A stretch of 64,000 nucleotides of DNA from Petrosia ficiformis. Lineage: Eukaryota; Porifera; Demospongiae; Haplosclerida; Petrosiidae. A program made the translations under genes and the position numbers. Positions 14,408 through 24,463 of this stretch are shown here, piece by piece. Where the stretch lies: NCBI GenBank assembly GCA_947044365.1, contig OX345647.1, forward strand, positions 5,004,010-5,068,009. The letters are read 5' to 3'. Numbering within the stretch: the stretch's first letter is position 1; every line of letters starts with the position of its first letter. Below the pieces are notes generated by a model, which did not search any database, was not told the origin of the DNA, and was given only the letters and a program-made list of their open reading frames with translations.

Positions 14408-17238
14408 TATATATATATACATGAAAGTTGAAATATTCAGTTTTATGGGGCATTTAATATGATGATTGAATGAGAGCCCTGGATATCATGTTTCACTAAC
14501 TTCCATAATGAAATACCACTTTAGCAAAAGAAACAAATTGTGAATTCTAGTTGTTGATTATTGTGTGTGTGTGTATGTGTGTGTGTATGTATGTATGTGT
14601 GTGTGTGTGTATGTGTGTGTGTGTGTGTGTGTGTAAATACACGTACTAGAATGTGTCCAGGGTCATTATCGTGTGTTGCATCGATAAACATTGCATGTGC
14701 TGTAGACGGTTTTATAAAACTACTGCTAAAGAAACTAGCAACTGGATCTCCACCATACTTGTATACAAGACGTCCCAACTCTCGAGGATTTGGTGCAAAC
14801 ATGGCCTCTGTTTAGTAATGATAGATACAAATGAATGCGTTTATATATACTATATATAATATATATACATATTATACTGTATATACATGTACACATACTT
14901 ACATTGAAGCATTCATATATGCTCAATCACATACATATTCACACACACATACACACAATGTAATACATAGACACACACATATATATACCTTACTAACATC
15001 CATAGACACACAGATACAGATATATAATGATACATACATACATACATACATACATACATACATACATACATACATACATACATACATACATTCATACATA
15101 CATGTATACACATACATACATATACACATATACACATACATACATACATACATACACACACACATACATACATACATACATACATACATAATACATACAT
15201 ACATACATACATACAGTACATACATGTACATACATACACACATAGACACACACACATAGACACACACACACCTCTAACAAGGGAGTTGATACCAAGCCTA
15301 TTAACATAATAATTATCTCTCTCTTCAGAGGGTGTGAATAGCTCAGCAACAAGATATAAGTTAGGATACACCTCTCTAGCCGCATCAAGCAGACTCTCGG
15401 CCACGTTGAGAGGAGTATTGTGACAGTTATCCAACCTAAAACCATCAAACAGCCATGCCATCGTTTGAGTATACTGTGTCATGTGATCCCAGAGCCATGG
15501 AGAGTCAGCTGGTGAGTTTCCATAGCGTAGTTTGACACTGTCCGCCCATACAATTAGCTCTCTTTGAAAATACACCTGTAACAGGAAAGAATTTAGTATG
15601 ACAATAATGACCACTTTTGGTTATAGTTGATTAACTAAAATAATATTAGGCTTACTAAAAGGGTTTTAGTTTTAGTTAACTAAAAGTGTCCATTATTGGC
15701 TAATTTTCGTTTAGTTACATGGAGTTATATTTATTACAGTAGACTTGTAATTTAGTTATAGCTTAGCTAACTAAAAGTCACAATACCTTACTAAAAGGGG
15801 TTTTAGTTATAGTTATAGTTAACTAAATCAACTCAGTTATATAGGTTTCGAAGATTTAAAACTTACCTGGGAGCCCTTTTCAGCAAAATTAACGAGTGGA
15901 TCTGCGTTCATTACCCATCCATTGTGCGCAAGGACATTTTTGCTTCTAGCTCCTTCCATTTCTACCCAAGATAAATCTGGTCCACCTCCAGCTACCACAA
16001 AATATCGATTAGTAAATGCATCAGTAAGAGTAAACTTTCTCCTTTGTGGACCGTGATGTTCAAGAAATTGATATCTCATAGTAGCAGCAAGATTTTGAAC
16101 GGCTTGGTGCAGTTGACCCTGGACACGATGTTCCACTTCGTAATTGAGTTTCCGGAGCTCTGAGCGTAATTCCGTACAGCACTGTTCAATTCTTTCTTCA
16201 AAGCATACCGTATCAGGCCTAAAATATAAGAGGACAGAGATATATATATATGAGTGTAATCATTGCAATGTAAGTCAGTATTGTTATATGGATAATGTTT
16301 TATGATACATCCACAAATAGAATTGATAATTATAGACACACACATTTGTTGGAGTAACGATTGAAATGCTTACAAAATATTTTTAAAATGGTCTGTTTGG
16401 ATAGAGGTGATAAAATGGTACACAAATCAAAGAGGGAGAGTATACAATGGAACCTCTCTATTGCGGACAGCATTGGGACAAATATAAGCGTCCTGATTAC
16501 AGGGGTGTCCTCATTTCAGGGGTGAATTTATATTATACAGTTTAGGACAATTGTAAGTGTCCTTAATACAGGGGTGTCCTCATTTCAGGGTGTCCTCGAT
16601 AGAGGGGTTTCACTGTACACATTTATCTGATTGAGTATATGATGTCATAACAAAACAACCAATGAAATTATATGAAACATAACCAATAACACATCAAGGC
16701 GAATAAAACCACTTACTGATATATATTGAACAGTTCTAATGTCAGAGTGGCATCCACTGTGGAGCCAAGTCTACGATACTGAGGATCTTGTACAATTGAT
16801 AGGAACTTCCCCTCTGGACGAGCATGCTCACCTCCATTGAGGTGATAAACAGAGTTTTTGAAGTCTTTTACGATGACTTCAACATCCACAGAGAAGTATT
16901 CCCATAGTTTAGCACGAGGAAGAACAGAATCGGTGAGTCTGCTACAGATCATCTAGAAAACAAGATACATGACTTGATACTAAGACAAATTAATCGAGGA
17001 AACATATATATACATATATATAGTATGATGGTGACATCATCCCTTTGATGTGGTGAGTCCTGTATAGACCTTCCATGTGCAGGAGATGTCACCATCATAC
17101 AATATATTGTATATAGTATGCTAATAGGTCCTATATACTGAATATAGGATGCTCGGGCTATATCACATCCTCAGACACAAACTCAGGTCCTATATTTTGT
17201 ATATAGGACCTGTTAGCATACTATATTATATTACATAT

Positions 17239-17317
<79 letters not shown>

Positions 17318-20291
17318 TATATATAATGTATATTAACATTATGGGTACATGTATCATGTTGTTAACATAAGCAGAAGTGATGTTAACATAAACACTTACA
17401 GGATGTTGAGGAAGCATATACAAGTATATAAACATGTGACAGCAATTTGGTTATAACTATAATATTAGTTTTTGTAGATGATTGACTACAACATTCTTTG
17501 CCATGTCATACATAATTAACTACTGCCATTCTGAAAATAGCATTATTAGATTACTATGGAAACAACTAGTCAAGAAGGACATTGTTTGATATATCTTGTG
17601 AATGTTAGGTAAATTATTGAACTGTATACATGTCCATGTATATATTATATATATATACTCTTGTGTCACATACATATTGCATATGCAGATAAGGGAAGCT
17701 GTGTCAGAGGAGACACAGAACATTTAAAGAATGGGTAAACAAATATATAATTATCATATTAAATGACACCACAAAGCAATCGTAATTATAGTTACATTAT
17801 TCTGCATATATAATGTGTATATACAGGCAATGGTATGGAAACAGCCAGTCATGCAGGACATTGTCCGATAAATCTATTGAATGTCCGATAAATTGAAACT
17901 GAGCTGTATACAAAGTATATGGGGAGCAGGACAAGAGTGGTGAAAGTAGGTCAAAATGTCCGGCAGTTGGCTCAATGTTTCCACGTCCCTGTATACAGGG
18001 GCCATTGACCACTCTCAAAATATTTTTTTAAATTAAATTTTTAAAGTTTTACCGAGTAAGTATATACAATATTCAAATTGAACCCCACCCCCTTCAATCC
18101 AACCCTGACGTGGAGATATGCACTTATACACAAATACTCTTAGCTGTGTGTACATGTACATGTACATGAATATGTATATTATATGTACTTGTACAATGTA
18201 CATATTACATGTACATGTACATGTACATGTATATTATATGTACTTGTACAATGTACATATTACATGTACATGTACATGAACATGTATATTATATGTACTT
18301 GTACAATGTACATATTACATGTACATGTACATGTATATTATATGTACTTGTACAACATTAATGTTTACACACATTATATTCTAAAATTTACATTATAGTA
18401 AAACTTAATTGAGCTCATACAAGTGGCACTACAATTAGCACAAAATGAAATCAGGGTCGTTTTAGGAAGTATTTTGCAGCTACTCAAAATGGTGGCTGGA
18501 TATGCAAGAAGATAAGTGCTAGTACTAATGTAAGGAGACACATCTTGTATTATTAAGGCCAAAACAAAATTACAAGTAGTTATATCAAGCACAAAAGATT
18601 GTGTTAGATAAAAAACAGTCGCATTTTATACTAACAGATGTAGAAGCAAATTGTGAACAAACAGAGCAAACACTGCATATCTGCTTCCACACTTCATAAT
18701 AACAAAGATTTAACTTGTAAATTGTAAACCTAAAATACTTATAAATATAATTTTATGTATTATTATGTATATAGATGTACGTAACCAACCAAAGTTTCGA
18801 AAGCGACCTTGTCTCACAAAATAGTTTTGGTCAACTGTTAATCTTAAATTGTTTGCCATTCTACCATTTTATACAGAAAGCTGTTGAAATTGGGTATCCA
18901 GAATGAGCTATTATTAAGCACCTTGGATACCAAATTTCATTGACTTCTCGTACAAAACATCGGAGTGACAAGCAATTGAATTCAAGCGTTTGATCGAAAT
19001 TATTTTGTGGGACTCGAATATTAGGTCACACACACATATATATATATACATGTATATATATAGTGATATTGTTTATTTATAAGTTACCTACCTGTATGTC
19101 ATGCTCTGAGGTAATGGTTGGATGAAGTCCGACATTCTCCCAATCTCCATTTACTATCTCCTGAGAGAACTGTGATAGTACAACGTCAAGAGCATAGGCT
19201 GGTCTCAAATGAGGTGAATTCATCAGGTTATATCCTGCTTCAGGATGCTGAAAATAGATAGATAGATAGATAAATAGATAGATGGATTGATGGATAGATG
19301 GATAGATAGATAGATAGATAGATTGATGGATAGATAGATTGATTGATGGATAAATATCTAGATAGATAGATAGATGGATTGGTGGATGGATGGATGGATG
19401 GATAGATAGACAGGTAGGTAGGAATGTAGGTAGGTATTATAAAATAAAATAAAAAAAAGGTAGATAAATAGATAGATATTTTCATTATAGAATTTTCATT
19501 TGAATTTGTAAATTTAAAGGAAATAAAGTGAACCACTATACCTGTATGAGCCAAGGGGTGTCAAAAGAGGTGTGGTTCCAAACAACATCAACGATAGATA
19601 GAATACCACACTGGTGACGTAAATTCTGCAGCTCTTGTCGAACTTCCAGAAATGCTGAATCAACATTTAATGACTTTTGTTGATTACATCGATTTGTAAA
19701 TGTAACAGGAACTTCCGAGAATTGACGGCCTGGTGGTAAATAGGATAAATCGAGGCGGAGTTGGTTGGAGATCGAGTAGGCAGATCTCGAGGAACCAAGC
19801 TGTTGGGGTGGTGTAAAATGGATCATATTGTAGCCAGAATTATGAGATACAGCTAGCCGAGAGCGCCATTGAGTTAGAGGACCCAATAGTTTTGTTATAA
19901 CAGTTTGGCAAGAAATAGAGTCTGGAGAGTAACCAAGATCAGGATCAACAACAAAGTATCCATGACCCTCCAGAGGACCGGTGCTGTTGTTATCAAATGT
20001 CCACACCAGTCGAAATGCCCCAGCTGCAGTTAGTGGCAGTATAATGTATCTATCAGGATCCCAACGAGGTTGATTTCCTTTGCTAATCCAGGTCAATTCT
20101 CTGAGTTTCCCTCTCGAATAAAGCTCTCCTTCCGCTGGGAACTCTGTAAAAACTCTGACATTTTCTGCATAGATTCCAGGGGCGACAACCAGTTTCAACG
20201 ACCATCCAACTCGCAGTCTGAGTAATTTAGAATCCCAATCTTGCTTTCCTCTAAGCTTGAGTACGTACAGATGCGTCTGCTGTTCATTCAT
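3911..20291 (-). CDS. AGL: Glycogen debranching enzyme (amylo-alpha-1,6-glucosidase, 4-alpha-glucanotransferase)
   Basis: Eighteen exons in transcript order: 20291-19542, 19247-19092, 16952-16717, 16218-15867, 15575-15272, 14807-14647, 14062-13961, 13365-13213, 11455-11267, 10490-10273, 9633-9390, 8593-8325, 7478-7245, 7046-6570, 6095-5974, 5443-5128, 4956-4869, 4153-3911. They sum to 4614 nt, 1537 aa, close to the roughly 1530 aa of animal AGL. The bifunctional cytosolic enzyme moves maltotriosyl groups and then hydrolyses the remaining alpha-1,6 glucose. The transferase half carries [23 protein letters not shown] (expected nucleophile Asp) and VAELF (expected acid Glu). The glucosidase half carries [37 protein letters not shown] and [13 protein letters not shown]. 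The ATG at 20291 is the first in frame and lies 152 bp from the divergent YJU2B start. Introns are loaded with microsatellites. Identity is certain; exact ends of weakly conserved exons at 13365-13213 and 10490-10273 rest on splice signals and phase. Confidence 0.97.
4389..4694. repeat. Element family A, copy 2
   Basis: GTTCACATTCACGATGTCCT to GGTCATGGTGAATGTGAATG with one internal duplication of the ACTTATATGTACTATAGTGT block. In the last AGL intron. Confidence 0.87.
5463..5900. repeat. (GTAT)n array, ~440 bp
   Basis: Interrupted array starting about 20 bp from the AGL exon at 5443; the repeat frames on both strands are not genes. Confidence 0.95.
6350..6605. repeat. ~83-bp tandem triplication spanning the AGL exon-14 donor
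   Basis: Each unit has the last roughly 40 bp of exon 14 (encoding [10 protein letters not shown]), the GTGAGT donor and an adjacent (ATGG)n tract. The true exon end is 6570; copies of the junction are at about 6484 and 6403, both retaining GTGAGT. Confidence 0.9.
7085..7200. repeat. (ACAT)n array
   Basis: Almost pure tetranucleotide array, about 40 bp from the AGL exon at 7046. Confidence 0.95.
7500..7675. repeat. (GGAT)n/(GAAT)n array
   Basis: Begins about 20 bp from the AGL exon at 7478. Confidence 0.95.
7920..8285. repeat. GGAATATGGAAGTATGGAAT-type minisatellite
   Basis: Irregular repeat of GAATATGG and AAGTATGG blocks in an AGL intron. Confidence 0.9.
9680..10250. repeat. (ATCC)n/(GTCC)n array, ~570 bp
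   Basis: A GTCC-rich block (9700-9820) flanked by ATCC. Gives apparent SIHP/DGWM proteins in several frames, which are artefacts. Confidence 0.97.
10545..11165. repeat. Compound GGAT minisatellite, ~620 bp
   Basis: GGAT tracts punctuated by GAATGGATATATAGATGG at roughly 40-80 bp spacing, in the AGL intron between 10490 and 11267. Confidence 0.95.
12110..12425. repeat. Degenerate ~60-bp tandem repeat
   Basis: Repeats of CTCTATTATCATAATGGCCTC and ATGGCCTCAGTAGCTATACCC with variable spacing. Confidence 0.8.
12448..12715. repeat. 30-bp minisatellite, ~9 copies
   Basis: Unit ACCTCATAATACAACCTCCA plus TGGACTAGTA. The 80-codon minus-strand frame across it is a repeat translation. Confidence 0.95.
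12793..12990. repeat. Single arm related to the 25268-25525 foldback
   Basis: AAAGCACAGAAACAAGATTG, GGTACCTTAGCAACAACATC and CACTACTTCCACATA match one arm of the ATG4 intron element. Confidence 0.7.
13470..13900. repeat. ~80-bp degenerate minisatellite, ~6 copies
   Basis: Unit with GGCTATGAATATAGTTAACA, AAATATTAAGTAATTACTT and ATAGGACTTCCTTATAATTAA, in the AGL intron between 13365 and 13961. Confidence 0.88.
14262..14420. repeat. (AT)n array
   Basis: About 160 bp, interrupted by ACATGT, in the AGL intron between 14062 and 14647. Confidence 0.96.
14563..14636. repeat. (GT)n array
   Basis: Ends about 10 bp from the AGL exon end at 14647. Confidence 0.96.
15030..15270. repeat. (ACAT)n and (AC)n array
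   Basis: Runs right up to the AGL exon end at 15272, so the splice donor itself is part of an AC/GT repeat. Confidence 0.95.
15604..15840. repeat. Element family G, copy 1
   Basis: TTTTAGTTAACTAAAAG-rich element with end CAATAATGACCACTTTTGG, inverse of 61472-61722. Confidence 0.8.
16446..16622. repeat. Element family D, copy 1
   Basis: ACAATGGAACCTCTCTATTG at the left, GATAGAGGGGTTTCACTGTA at the right, internal CAGGGGTGTCCTCATTTCAG repeated. Confidence 0.88.
17021..17100. repeat. 80-bp inverted-repeat element
   Basis: TAGTATGATGGTGACATC at the left pairs with GATGTCACCATCATAC at the right. Flanked by TATATA on the left. Confidence 0.75.
17110..17226. repeat. Element family C, copy 1 (AT-flanked palindrome)
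   Basis: ATAGTATGCTAATAGGTCC at the left, GGACCTGTTAGCATACTAT at the right; internal GGGCTATATCACATCCTCAG. Followed immediately by (AT)n. Confidence 0.85.
17238..17326. repeat. (AT)n array
   Basis: About 90 bp of AT dinucleotide adjoining family C copy 1. Confidence 0.96.
17823..18003. repeat. Element family E, copy 1
   Basis: ATGGAAACAGCCAGTCATG to GGCTCAATGTTTCCACGTCC; a more diverged piece occurs at 17545-17650. All are in the AGL intron between 16952 and 19092. Confidence 0.85.
18140..18355. repeat. ~56-bp tandem repeat, ~4 copies
   Basis: Unit ACATGTATATTATATGTACT plus TGTACAATGTACATATT and (ACATGT)n, a self-complementary unit. Confidence 0.9.
18790..19030. repeat. Dispersed repeat shared with 33088-33265
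   Basis: Shares CCATTTTATACAGAAAG and GATCGAAATTATTTTGTGG-type blocks. Moderate similarity only. Confidence 0.5.
19250..19420. repeat. (GATA)n/(GGAT)n array
   Basis: Starts within 5 bp of the AGL exon 2 acceptor at 19247. Confidence 0.95.
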
Positions 20292-20443
20292 CGCTGCAGC
20301 CCTTTCTCCGTTATTAAAATGTCAGGGTCCAGGTTAAAGGTTTAGGTTTATTTAGCCACGCCTATTAAACAATGCCATGCATGAAAATCCATGAATAATA
20401 AAATTGGTTACTATATATAAATTTATAGTTTTATATAGCTGAA
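20292..20443. promoter_or_regulatory. Divergent promoter region AGL / YJU2B
   Basis: Only 152 bp separate the two start codons, so both 5' UTRs and core promoters must fit here unless there are undetected upstream exons. It contains GCCACGCC (complement of the GGCGTGGC motif that recurs at other starts in this window) near 20354 and a TATATAAATTTATA stretch near 20415. Confidence 0.65.
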
Positions 20444-21916
20444 ATGGTAAGACATGATCATGTATTATATATATATATTACTTTCACACTTTTTGTTCGT
20501 ATTTCATTTCATACATATAGGCTGAAAGAAAGGCAACTAATAAGTATTATCCACCTGATTGGACACCTAATCAAGTACGATCAGTCAATAGGCCTGATAG
20601 TATACATATACCTGACATCTCCATATAGGGATCGTTAAACACTTATCATGGATCCCATCCTTTACGAGAAAGAGCCCGAAAGATCAAACAGGGCATTATG
20701 ATTGTCAGGTACGTATTTGATCTTAAGAATTACATCAAACAGTACAGTAATTACTTAGTAGTTTCATATTCAAACTACAGTAGTTCAATAGTAGTAATTA
20801 CTGTACATGTCAATTGAACACCACATTAGCGAGACAGTAATTACTATACTATACTGACAGTAATAATACTGTTACTGTATGGTGACATTTTATTGACATA
20901 ATATAGTACATGTCAATAAAAAGTCACCATACAGTAACAGTAATTACCTTAGTTCTACTGTCAGTATAGTATAGTAATTACTGTCTCACTATTGTAGTGT
21001 TCAATTGACATGTACAGTAATTACTGTTAAAACTACTGTTGAACTACTGTAGTTTGAATATGAAACTACTGAGTAATAATAATGGTGACGTTATGTTGTG
21101 ATGTGTACTGTAGTGACAGTAAAACTAAGATAATTACTGTTACTGTATGATGACTTTATATTGGCATATATCGTATAGTTCATTGACTTATCTCTCTTGA
21201 CCAGATTTGAGCTGCCATTCAATATTTGGTGTGGTGGGTGTGGTTCACATGTTGGTATGGGAGTGCGCTATAATGCGGAGAAAACTACTGTTGGACAGTA
21301 CTATTCAACTAGAATATTCAAATTTAGAATGAAGTGTCATCTTTGCGATAATCATTTTGAAATTACAACAGATCCTCAGGTGAGGTGATTAATAGAGTCC
21401 TAGTCTTGTGTGACCAGCCCCTCCTCTCTAAGCGAGGAAGAGGGTCTGGTATATATCTATTGTATGTTTCTCTCTGCGAGTTATCAGATTTATGGTAGTA
21501 GTCAACTGGCATGTTTACTAACGGATAAAGATTCTTACACTTGACTATCTATCTTGTAATTAACTAACAAAGATGGATGTATTACCTGTATGTATGTATG
21601 TAGGTATGTATGTGTGTATGGATGGATGAATGGATGGATGGATGGATGGATGGATGGATGGATGGATGGATGGATGAACGAATATATGAACACAATAACA
21701 TTGTAAATTATAGAATTGTGATTATGTGGTGACAAGTGGAGCATCTCGTAAAAATGAAAGATGGGAACATACCGAGGGAGAGACTGTATCAGTGGAGGGT
21801 CATAGTGACAAGGAACGTATGGCCAGTGATCCCATGTTTAAACTAGAACACTCTGTACAAGATGAAGAAAAGGTCACTGAAGAAACACCACGTCTAGATC
21901 TGTTGCAGGTGTGTAC

Positions 21917-21950
<34 letters not shown>

Positions 21951-23127
21951 TACACACACTCATATTAGTCATATATACATATACACATGTACATACAAAT
22001 GTACTAATTAATGTAAACACTCACATACATGTATACACAGAACTTACAAGATGAGAAGAAAGATGATTTTGCAATAAATCAACTCTTAAGAAAACGATTC
22101 AGGGTACATGCGATTATATATAATTATATAATATATTGTTATTTTAGGTAAATTTGCACAAACACGTATATATGTAACTATACTATGTTAGATGCAAAGT
22201 GGATTGCATAAGGCTTATTGAAACTGATAGGCAGGCATGAGGGAATTAGAAACAAAGGAACTTATATCAGAAGGTCCTGGGTTCAATCCCTAGTTTGAAT
22301 TATCAGTTTTCCTTTGTTCTAATTCTCTTATACATACCTCATGTGATGTCATAGATGAAGGGCTGAGAATGAATAGTGGAATATCCCATAAAACATTAGT
22401 ATACCAGTTAACATGAAAGCACTCTCTAAATGTGTTTTAAGTACAGATATAAAAATAGGAATACGGACAGTTTAGTGTAGTTGATATTAGGTTAGTCCAC
22501 TATGGTTCTGACTTCTAAGCCCTTCATACCTTAAGCCTATTATTAAATGTGGCCACTAAATTTAGAAATTTTTAAACGCTCTGATGTAGAATGCATTAAT
22601 TTTAGCAAATTTCTTAGCCACACCTAATAAAAATGATCACAAAATATATATTTTTTTAGTATGTACTAATTTTAGTGATTATTACGATAGTCACTAAAAT
22701 TGCTAAAATTAATACACACAATTAAAAGTAGATTCAAGATACATCATATATGATTGTGGTGAGATCTTATAGATTATATTTATAATTATTATAGGAAGAA
22801 AAGAAACATTTGGAAGAAGAGGAGGAACAGGATCGTCAGCTGCAAAAGAAAGCATCAATAAGTATTCCTCTTGTACCTGAAAATGATAAAGACATTGTAG
22901 CAGCTAAGAAAATGCATTATTCTCATCAAGATCCATCTCAAATTAGAAAGAGGAAACGTAGAGATATAAAAACTCAGTCACTGTTTGGAAAGAAAAGAGG
23001 AAAATTAGAAATGGCTAAATTAAGAATGGATAGTAAAATATTCTCTGGTATTGGAAGCAGTAGTCTTGGTAGTAGCTCAGGTGTTAAACAACTGAGAACA
23101 AAATTAGGAATTCAAACTAAAAAATGA
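20444..23127 (+). CDS. YJU2B: YJU2B / CCDC130 family splicing-associated protein
   Basis: Exons 20444-20446, 20521-20574, 20629-20708, 21205-21379, 21714-21908, 22041-22103 and 22795-23127 (TGA) give 300 aa. Coding exon 1 is just the ATG, followed directly by GTAAGA; the spliced start [15 protein letters not shown] matches the family's MGERKxxNKYYPPD start, while read-through gives unrelated sequence. The N-terminal zinc-ribbon region shows WCGGC and CHLC with [10 protein letters not shown] between them, then [20 protein letters not shown] and SIPLVPE. The C-terminus is basic (KKRGK repeats). Family members associate with the spliceosome in the nucleus, related to yeast Yju2/Cwc16. It shares a short divergent promoter with AGL and is followed head-to-tail by NDUFB7. 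It is shorter than I recall for vertebrate CCDC130, lacking the long acidic tail. Confidence 0.93.
20735..21165. repeat. Element family B, copy 1 (430-bp foldback)
   Basis: The left half (ACAGTAATTACTTAGTAGTT, CAAACTACAGTAGTTCAA, CATGTCAATTGAACACCAC, GACAGTAATTACTATACTA) is repeated inverted in the right half around a centre near 20905. It fills YJU2B intron 3 (20709-21204). Confidence 0.85.
21590..21680. repeat. (GTAT)n then (GGAT)n array
   Basis: Just upstream of the YJU2B exon at 21714. Confidence 0.95.
22225..22350. repeat. Inverted repeat with tRNA B-box-like loop
   Basis: AGGGAATTAGAAACAAAGGAA pairs with TTCCTTTGTTCTAATTCTC; the loop holds CTGGGTTCAATCCC, like an RNA polymerase III B box. 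May be a SINE-like or foldback element; weak. Confidence 0.45.
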
Positions 23128-23559
23128 CCGATACTATTTAATTATATTATAATCTGTATAAAAATAATTAATTATTCATGAGTGGCATGGCAACTATAAC
23201 AGATAATGGCCAGTACTTAATTGTAGTATAAGTATATAGTTATGAATAATTAATTATTAATGAGTGGGCGTGGCTAGTATAATCAACATGTGCCAAGCAA
23301 TACTTTATAGTTTATAATTACACTTTCGTATTAGAGTTGATTGATGCTAGTGGGACGTGTATGAGGTTGATCTTTACCTTTAGGCAAGCATTCAGGCTCC
23401 TATGCTGTAGCATTTCTCTTCCATCAATAGAAACTTTTGTTTTATTCATAACAAACATACTACATCTAAAGTATTGTGAGAAAGTCTCCACTTTTGGATG
23501 AAGTTTTTGGTTTATGAATAATTAATTATTCATACGTGGGCGTGGCTAATATATCAATC
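23128..23559. promoter_or_regulatory. YJU2B 3' UTR and NDUFB7 promoter with three repeated motifs
   Basis: A direct repeat, AATAATTAATTATT(C/A)AT followed by GTGG(C/G)xTGGC, occurs at about 23163-23192, 23241-23275 and 23514-23548. The last copy ends 12 bp before the NDUFB7 ATG. The AT half is itself palindromic (ATGAATAATTAATTATTCAT). No other gene is seen in this stretch. Confidence 0.5.
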
Positions 23560-24322
23560 ATGGCTACTCACTTTAGCAGAGGTATATATATATATATATA
23601 TCTCATTCATCTTATAAATTAAATTATTTGTTTATCATACCTTCAGAACCACAAGTAAGCCAGGAAGAAATGGCAGCAGCTAAAGTACCTATCAATTTGA
23701 GAGACTATTGTGCACATTTATATATTCCTTTGATGAAATGTCGTAAAGATAATTATTATCTTCCATGGAGATGTAAGAAAGAGAAACACGCATGGGATGA
23801 TTGTGAATTCCAGGAGTAAGTGTTGATAAAAACTCACTATCATTTCAGTCCCGTATAGGGGTGGGGTCTGGCTCCACTCGTTTACTTAGTCTGGCCCCTT
23901 CTCATAGAGGAGGAAAGGACTAGGATACCAGCATACTAAATCCGTTTTACTGGAATCCTAATTATAGCAAGTGTGGTAACGTAAAATTAACTAATGCAGA
24001 AATTCTGTGTTAGAGTATGCTAGCGTCCCAAGACCCTTCTTCCTCTATGTTAAGGGACAGACTATAGTGTATTATTACCTTGCAAATAGCTGGTTGCTTA
24101 TAAGCTCTACCCAATGTTGTGTGATGATTTATTAGGGAGCATTTGTTGCCATGGTAACACATGACACGGTAGACCAATCTACACTGTATGTTACCATGGC
24201 AACAAGTGAATGCTGATTAAGATTTTATATTCTACATTTCGTGCTTTTATTCCATTTTCTATAGCTTCTTAGATCGTGTTAGACAAAAACGTGATCAACA
24301 AGCAAATTTAAAGAGCCAGTGA
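23560..24322 (+). CDS. NDUFB7: NADH dehydrogenase (complex I) B18 subunit
   Basis: Three exons, 23560-23581, 23647-23815 and 24265-24322 (TGA), give 82 aa. It is an accessory subunit of mitochondrial respiratory complex I on the intermembrane-space side. Two CX9C motifs are intact: CAHLYIPLMKC and CKKEKHAWDDC, the twin CX9C fold oxidised on import by the MIA pathway. The core LRDYCAH and the second-cysteine region match NDUFB7. The protein is much shorter than the vertebrate form (about 137 aa) and begins MATHF, so it lacks the Gly2 used for N-myristoylation in mammals. The first coding exon is only 22 nt and the join at 23581/23647 (phase 1) depends on splice signals. An alternative start at the internal Met after QVSQEE would not change the CX9C core. 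Confidence 0.93.
23887..24065. repeat. Inverted-repeat element in NDUFB7 intron 2
   Basis: Starts TAGTCTGGCCCC and ends GGGACAGACTA, with imperfect arms of about 30 bp that both contain a CATAGAGGA(G)GA block. It looks like a small non-autonomous inverted-terminal-repeat element; no coding sequence. Confidence 0.5.
24138..24214. repeat. Short palindromic element in NDUFB7 intron 2
   Basis: Arms AGCATTTGTTGCCATGGTAAC and the reverse complement of GTTACCATGGCAACAAGTGAATGCT flank a loop of about 30 bp. It could fold into a hairpin in RNA or mark a small mobile element. Confidence 0.55.
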
Positions 24323-24457
24323 AGACAGCTGCATACAATATACATTGTATAATGTGTGTACATGCATACAATATAACAAACAACGTTATTTATGTCACTA
24401 TAACTATATACACTTTACGAACCATTGGGACACAATACAGAAAATTTCGCCTTGATA

Positions 24458-24463
24458 AATAAA
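24458..24463 (+). promoter_or_regulatory. Candidate polyadenylation signal for NDUFB7
   Basis: AATAAA 136 bp after the stop codon in a typical position for a short animal 3' UTR. Confidence 0.5.

Noticed and set aside
14913..15614. 233-codon minus-strand frame
   Set aside because: Only the first part (exon 15575-15272) is real AGL protein; the CVCMYV-type rest is read-through into (ACAT)n intron.
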